Assembly: GCA_021774355.1 (NCBI GenBank)
Contig: JAJFJE010000154.1
Location: forward strand, 1-28,574
DNA: 28,574 nucleotides
Direction of reading: 5' to 3'
Origin: Alphaproteobacteria bacterium
GTDB lineage: Bacteria > Pseudomonadota > Alphaproteobacteria > Zavarziniales > Zavarziniaceae
Shown here piece by piece: positions 26,419 to 28,574 of this stretch. Each line of letters opens with the position of its first letter. The first letter of the stretch is position 1. The position numbers and the translations under genes are program-made. Below the pieces are notes generated by a model that had not been told where the DNA came from, made no database searches, and was given only the letters and a program-made list of their open reading frames with translations.

Positions 26419-27038
26419 CCCAGCACCCCCGGCGCAGCAAGGCCCCGCACCAGCAGGCCGACCAGGCCGCTGGCGGCGGTCGCTGGATCGCCCGCGTTCT
26501 CGCGCAGCCCGGCCGCGACCATCCGGGCGGCACCGACAATCGCCCCGGCCGCCAGGGCCGGGTCGACCGGGCTGAACACGCCCTTGGCGATGCCGTCGGC
26601 GACCACGCCGGCCAGGGCCGCGCGCAGCCTGCGGGCGTGGCGGCGGATGATGGCGCGGCCGCGATCATCCAGGCCCTGGCCATTCTCGTCGACCGCCTTG
26701 ACCAGGGCGGCACAGCGTCCCATGACCCCGAGGATTTCCCCGATCGCCTGGGCAATGGCGGTGAGCGGCCGGCCCGCCGCCGTGTCGCGCGCCTGGGCCA
26801 CCCGGTTCACCAGGTCGCCCATCATGTCCTCCAGAACCTCGAGAAACAGCCCCTCCTTGGTCGCGAAATAGCGGTACAGGGTGGGCTTGGCCACGCCGGC
26901 GGCATGGGCAACATCCGACATATGGACCTGGCCATAGGGGCGCTCGGCGAACAGGCGGGTGGCGGCGTCGACAATCCGGTCGCGCCGTTCGGCCGACGCC
27001 GGCGCCTGATCGCCACAAACTGAACTCGCGAGTTTCAT
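26415..27038 (-). CDS. TetR-family repressor of the efflux operon
   Basis: A 207-residue TetR regulator. The helix-turn-helix domain reads RRDRIVDAATRLFAER, then HMSDVAHAAGVAKPTLYRYFATKEGLF (about residues 18-66); the C-terminal ligand domain is Ala-rich and not assignable to a ligand. The start at 27038 (MKLASSVCGDQ) has GGAG closely upstream; upstream in-frame starts as far as 27176 overlap uvrB and are unlikely. It is first in the operon, 4-base coupled to the adaptor gene, so it probably represses its own operon and is relieved by a pump substrate. A perfect 12-bp palindrome lies in its first codons. Confidence 0.9.
   Translation of the reverse strand: MKLASSVCGDQAPASAERRDRIVDAATRLFAERPYGQVHMSDVAHAAGVAKPTLYRYFATKEGLFLEVLEDMMGDLVNRVAQARDTAAGRPLTAIAQAIGEILGVMGRCAALVKAVDENGQGLDDRGRAIIRRHARRLRAALAGVVADGIAKGVFSPVDPALAAGAIVGAARMVAAGLRENAGDPATAASGLVGLLVRGLAAPGVLG
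27023..27034. promoter_or_regulatory. 12-bp palindrome AACTCGCGAGTT at the tetR start
   Basis: A perfect palindrome covering codons 2-5 of tetR. TetR-family operators are usually palindromes near the transcription start, so this may be the autoregulatory site. The short length and coding overlap leave chance possible. Confidence 0.35.
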
Positions 27039-27139
27039 CGACTCCACTGATAGTCCCGGCACCGCTTCCGATGCAATGGTGATTTGCACGGGCCGCGGCC
27101 CGGACCGCTGCGGCGCTGGCGACGGCGGCGACGGCGGCC

Positions 27140-27145
27140 TATAAC
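27140..27145 (+). promoter_or_regulatory. -10 box of uvrB immediately before its ATG
   Basis: TATAAC at 27140-27145, six bases before the uvrB ATG at 27152, with only a weak -35 match (TGGCGA at 27117-27122, 17-base spacer). Transcription would start at or within a base or so of the ATG, giving a leaderless mRNA. No Shine-Dalgarno is present upstream. No GTTC-N7-GTTC LexA box was found in the gap. Confidence 0.5.
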
Positions 27146-27151
27146 TCGGCC

Positions 27152-28574
27152 ATGGACGAGGCCAGCGCAACAACACCGGGCGAGCACGGGGCGGCGGCGG
27201 GGACTGCCCCCGCCCCCCTGTTCGTGCCCCATCGTCCGGCCCGGCCGGAAAAGAGCGAAGGCGGCCGACGCTTCGAACTGGTCTCGGCGTTTCAGCCCGC
27301 GGGCGACCAGCCGACTGCCATCGCCCAGCTGTTGACCGGTCTGGAAGAGGGCGAACGCAACCAGGTCCTGCTCGGGGTGACCGGATCGGGCAAGACCTTC
27401 ACGGTCGCCCAGGTGGTCGCCACGGTGCAGCGCCCGACCCTGGTGCTGGCACCCAACAAGACGCTGGCGGCGCAGCTCTATGGCGAGATGAAATCATTCT
27501 TCCCGAACAACGCCGTCGAGTATTTCGTCTCGTATTACGACTACTACCAGCCCGAGGCCTACGTCCCCCGCACCGACACCTATGTCGAGAAGGAATCGTC
27601 GATCAACGCCCAGATCGACCGCATGCGCCATTCCGCGACCCGGGCGCTGCTGGAGCGGGACGACGTGATCATCGTGGCGTCGGTCAGTTGCATCTACGGC
27701 ATCGGCTCGGTCGAGACCTATTCGGCCATGACCCTGTCGCTCGAGCGCGGCCAGACCGTCGACCGGGCGGCGCTGCTGCGCGACCTTGTCGCCCTGCAGT
27801 ACAAGCGCAACGACATGGCCTTTGCCCGCGGCGCCTTCCGGGCCCGGGGCGATGTCGTCGAGATCTTCCCGGCCCATTATGAAGACCGCGCCTGGCGCCT
27901 CTCCCTGTTCGGCGACGAGATCGAGAGCATTGCCGAATTCGACCCGCTGACCGGCGAGAAGGCGGCGGATCTCGATTTCGTCAAGCTCTACCCCAACAGC
28001 CACTATGTCACGCCCCGGCCGACCCTGCGCCAGGCGGGCAAGCTGATCCGCCGGGAACTGGACCAGCGCCTGGCCGAGTTCCGCCGGGACGGCAAGCTGC
28101 TGGAGGCGGAACGGCTGGAGCAGCGGACCAATTTCGATCTGGAAATGCTCGAGGCGACCGGATCCTGCGCCGGGATCGAGAATTATTCCCGCTACCTGAC
28201 CGGGCGCCGCCCGGGCGAGCCGCCGCCCACCCTGTTCGAATATCTGCCCGATAATGCGCTGGTCGTGATCGACGAGAGCCATGTCACCGTGCCCCAGATC
28301 GGCGGCATGGAGCGGGGCGACAACCGGCCGCTCAACATTGCCGAATGGGATGCCACGCGGCCGGACACCATTCTCGTTTCGGCCACGCCGGGCCAATGGG
28401 AGCTGGACCAGGCCGGCGGCGTCTTCGTCGAACAGGTGATCCGCCCGACCGGGCTGATCGATCCCCCCTGTTTCATCCGGCCGGTCGCCCACCAGGTCGA
28501 CGACCTGGTGGCGGAATGCCGGGCGGTGGCGGCCCAGGGCTACCGCGTCCTGGTCACCACTTTGACCAAGCGGA
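27152..28574 (+). CDS. uvrB: UvrB, excinuclease ABC subunit B (3' end beyond window), with internal in-frame deletion
   Basis: The first 474 codons of UvrB, the helicase-like damage-verification subunit of nucleotide excision repair. Visible are FQPAGDQPTAI, Walker A GVTGSGKT (75-82), the beta-hairpin YYDYYQPEAYVPRTDTY (128 on), DESH (374-377) and SATPG (410-414). After GGM the protein reads ERGDNRPL, whereas UvrB proteins read YRGD, then about 19 more residues including GFRLPS, then DNRPL. So a block is missing at the junction near 28319-28324, in frame, and the Tyr of MYRGD is Glu. This loop is among the most conserved UvrB parts, so function is doubtful. The 40-residue N-terminal extension is normal for alphaproteobacteria. 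It may be leaderless. Confidence 0.9.
   Translation, partial: MDEASATTPGEHGAAAGTAPAPLFVPHRPARPEKSEGGRRFELVSAFQPAGDQPTAIAQLLTGLEEGERNQVLLGVTGSGKTFTVAQVVATVQRPTLVLAPNKTLAAQLYGEMKSFFPNNAVEYFVSYYDYYQPEAYVPRTDTYVEKESSINAQIDRMRHSATRALLERDDVIIVASVSCIYGIGSVETYSAMTLSLERGQTVDRAALLRDLVALQYKRNDMAFARGAFRARGDVVEIFPAHYEDRAWRLSLFGDEIESIAEFDPLTGEKAADLDFVKLYPNSHYVTPRPTLRQAGKLIRRELDQRLAEFRRDGKLLEAERLEQRTNFDLEMLEATGSCAGIENYSRYLTGRRPGEPPPTLFEYLPDNALVVIDESHVTVPQIGGMERGDNRPLNIAEWDATRPDTILVSATPGQWELDQAGGVFVEQVIRPTGLIDPPCFIRPVAHQVDDLVAECRAVAAQGYRVLVTTLTKR

Overview
The window is GC-rich, densely coded bacterial chromosome. Several signs point to an alphaproteobacterium, probably Rhodospirillales-like. These are the order carA-carB-greA with a divergent lrp, then trxB and a LysR gene whose protein begins MDWDKLRIFHAVAEAGSF, together with alphaproteobacterial GreA, PseB and UvrB sequence features. 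I cannot name the genus.

Layout. 1-5732 is a pseudaminic-acid (nonulosonic acid) locus. A + operon (pseI 3' end, a formyltransferase-like gene, a HAD phosphatase) converges on a - operon (membrane ATP-grasp fusion, pseB, pseC), and their 3' ends overlap. 5919-8995 is metabolic: a flavin reductase-like protein, a nitronate monooxygenase and malonyl-CoA synthetase matB. 9003-9847 is a small, less GC-rich cassette encoding a Fic AMP-transferase and an overlapping upstream antitoxin carrying an inhibitory-helix motif. 10178-17962 is the housekeeping block carAB, greA, lrp, trxB, lysR. 17963-18389 has no clear gene but ends in a strong + strand terminator. 18390-22142 (all -) holds aspartate aminotransferase, dps, msrP and a terC-family gene. 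22223-27038 (all -) is a translationally coupled tetR, membrane-fusion protein and RND pump operon. uvrB runs off the right edge.

Most striking: three normally indispensable genes are damaged while otherwise well preserved. carB has TAG in place of the conserved Tyr28. trxB has TAA in place of the conserved Tyr in the FAD-binding helix (codon 24). uvrB lacks about 19 conserved residues, in frame, between its DESH and SATPG motifs. Sequencing error, true null alleles and stop-codon readthrough are all open. TAA and TAG clearly end other genes here, so global reassignment of either codon is excluded.

Second pattern: in two adjacent same-strand gaps (aspartate aminotransferase to dps, and msrP to terC), a perfect 10-bp inverted repeat pairs the end of the upstream gene with the Shine-Dalgarno of the downstream gene. 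This suggests that read-through transcripts hide the downstream ribosome-binding site.
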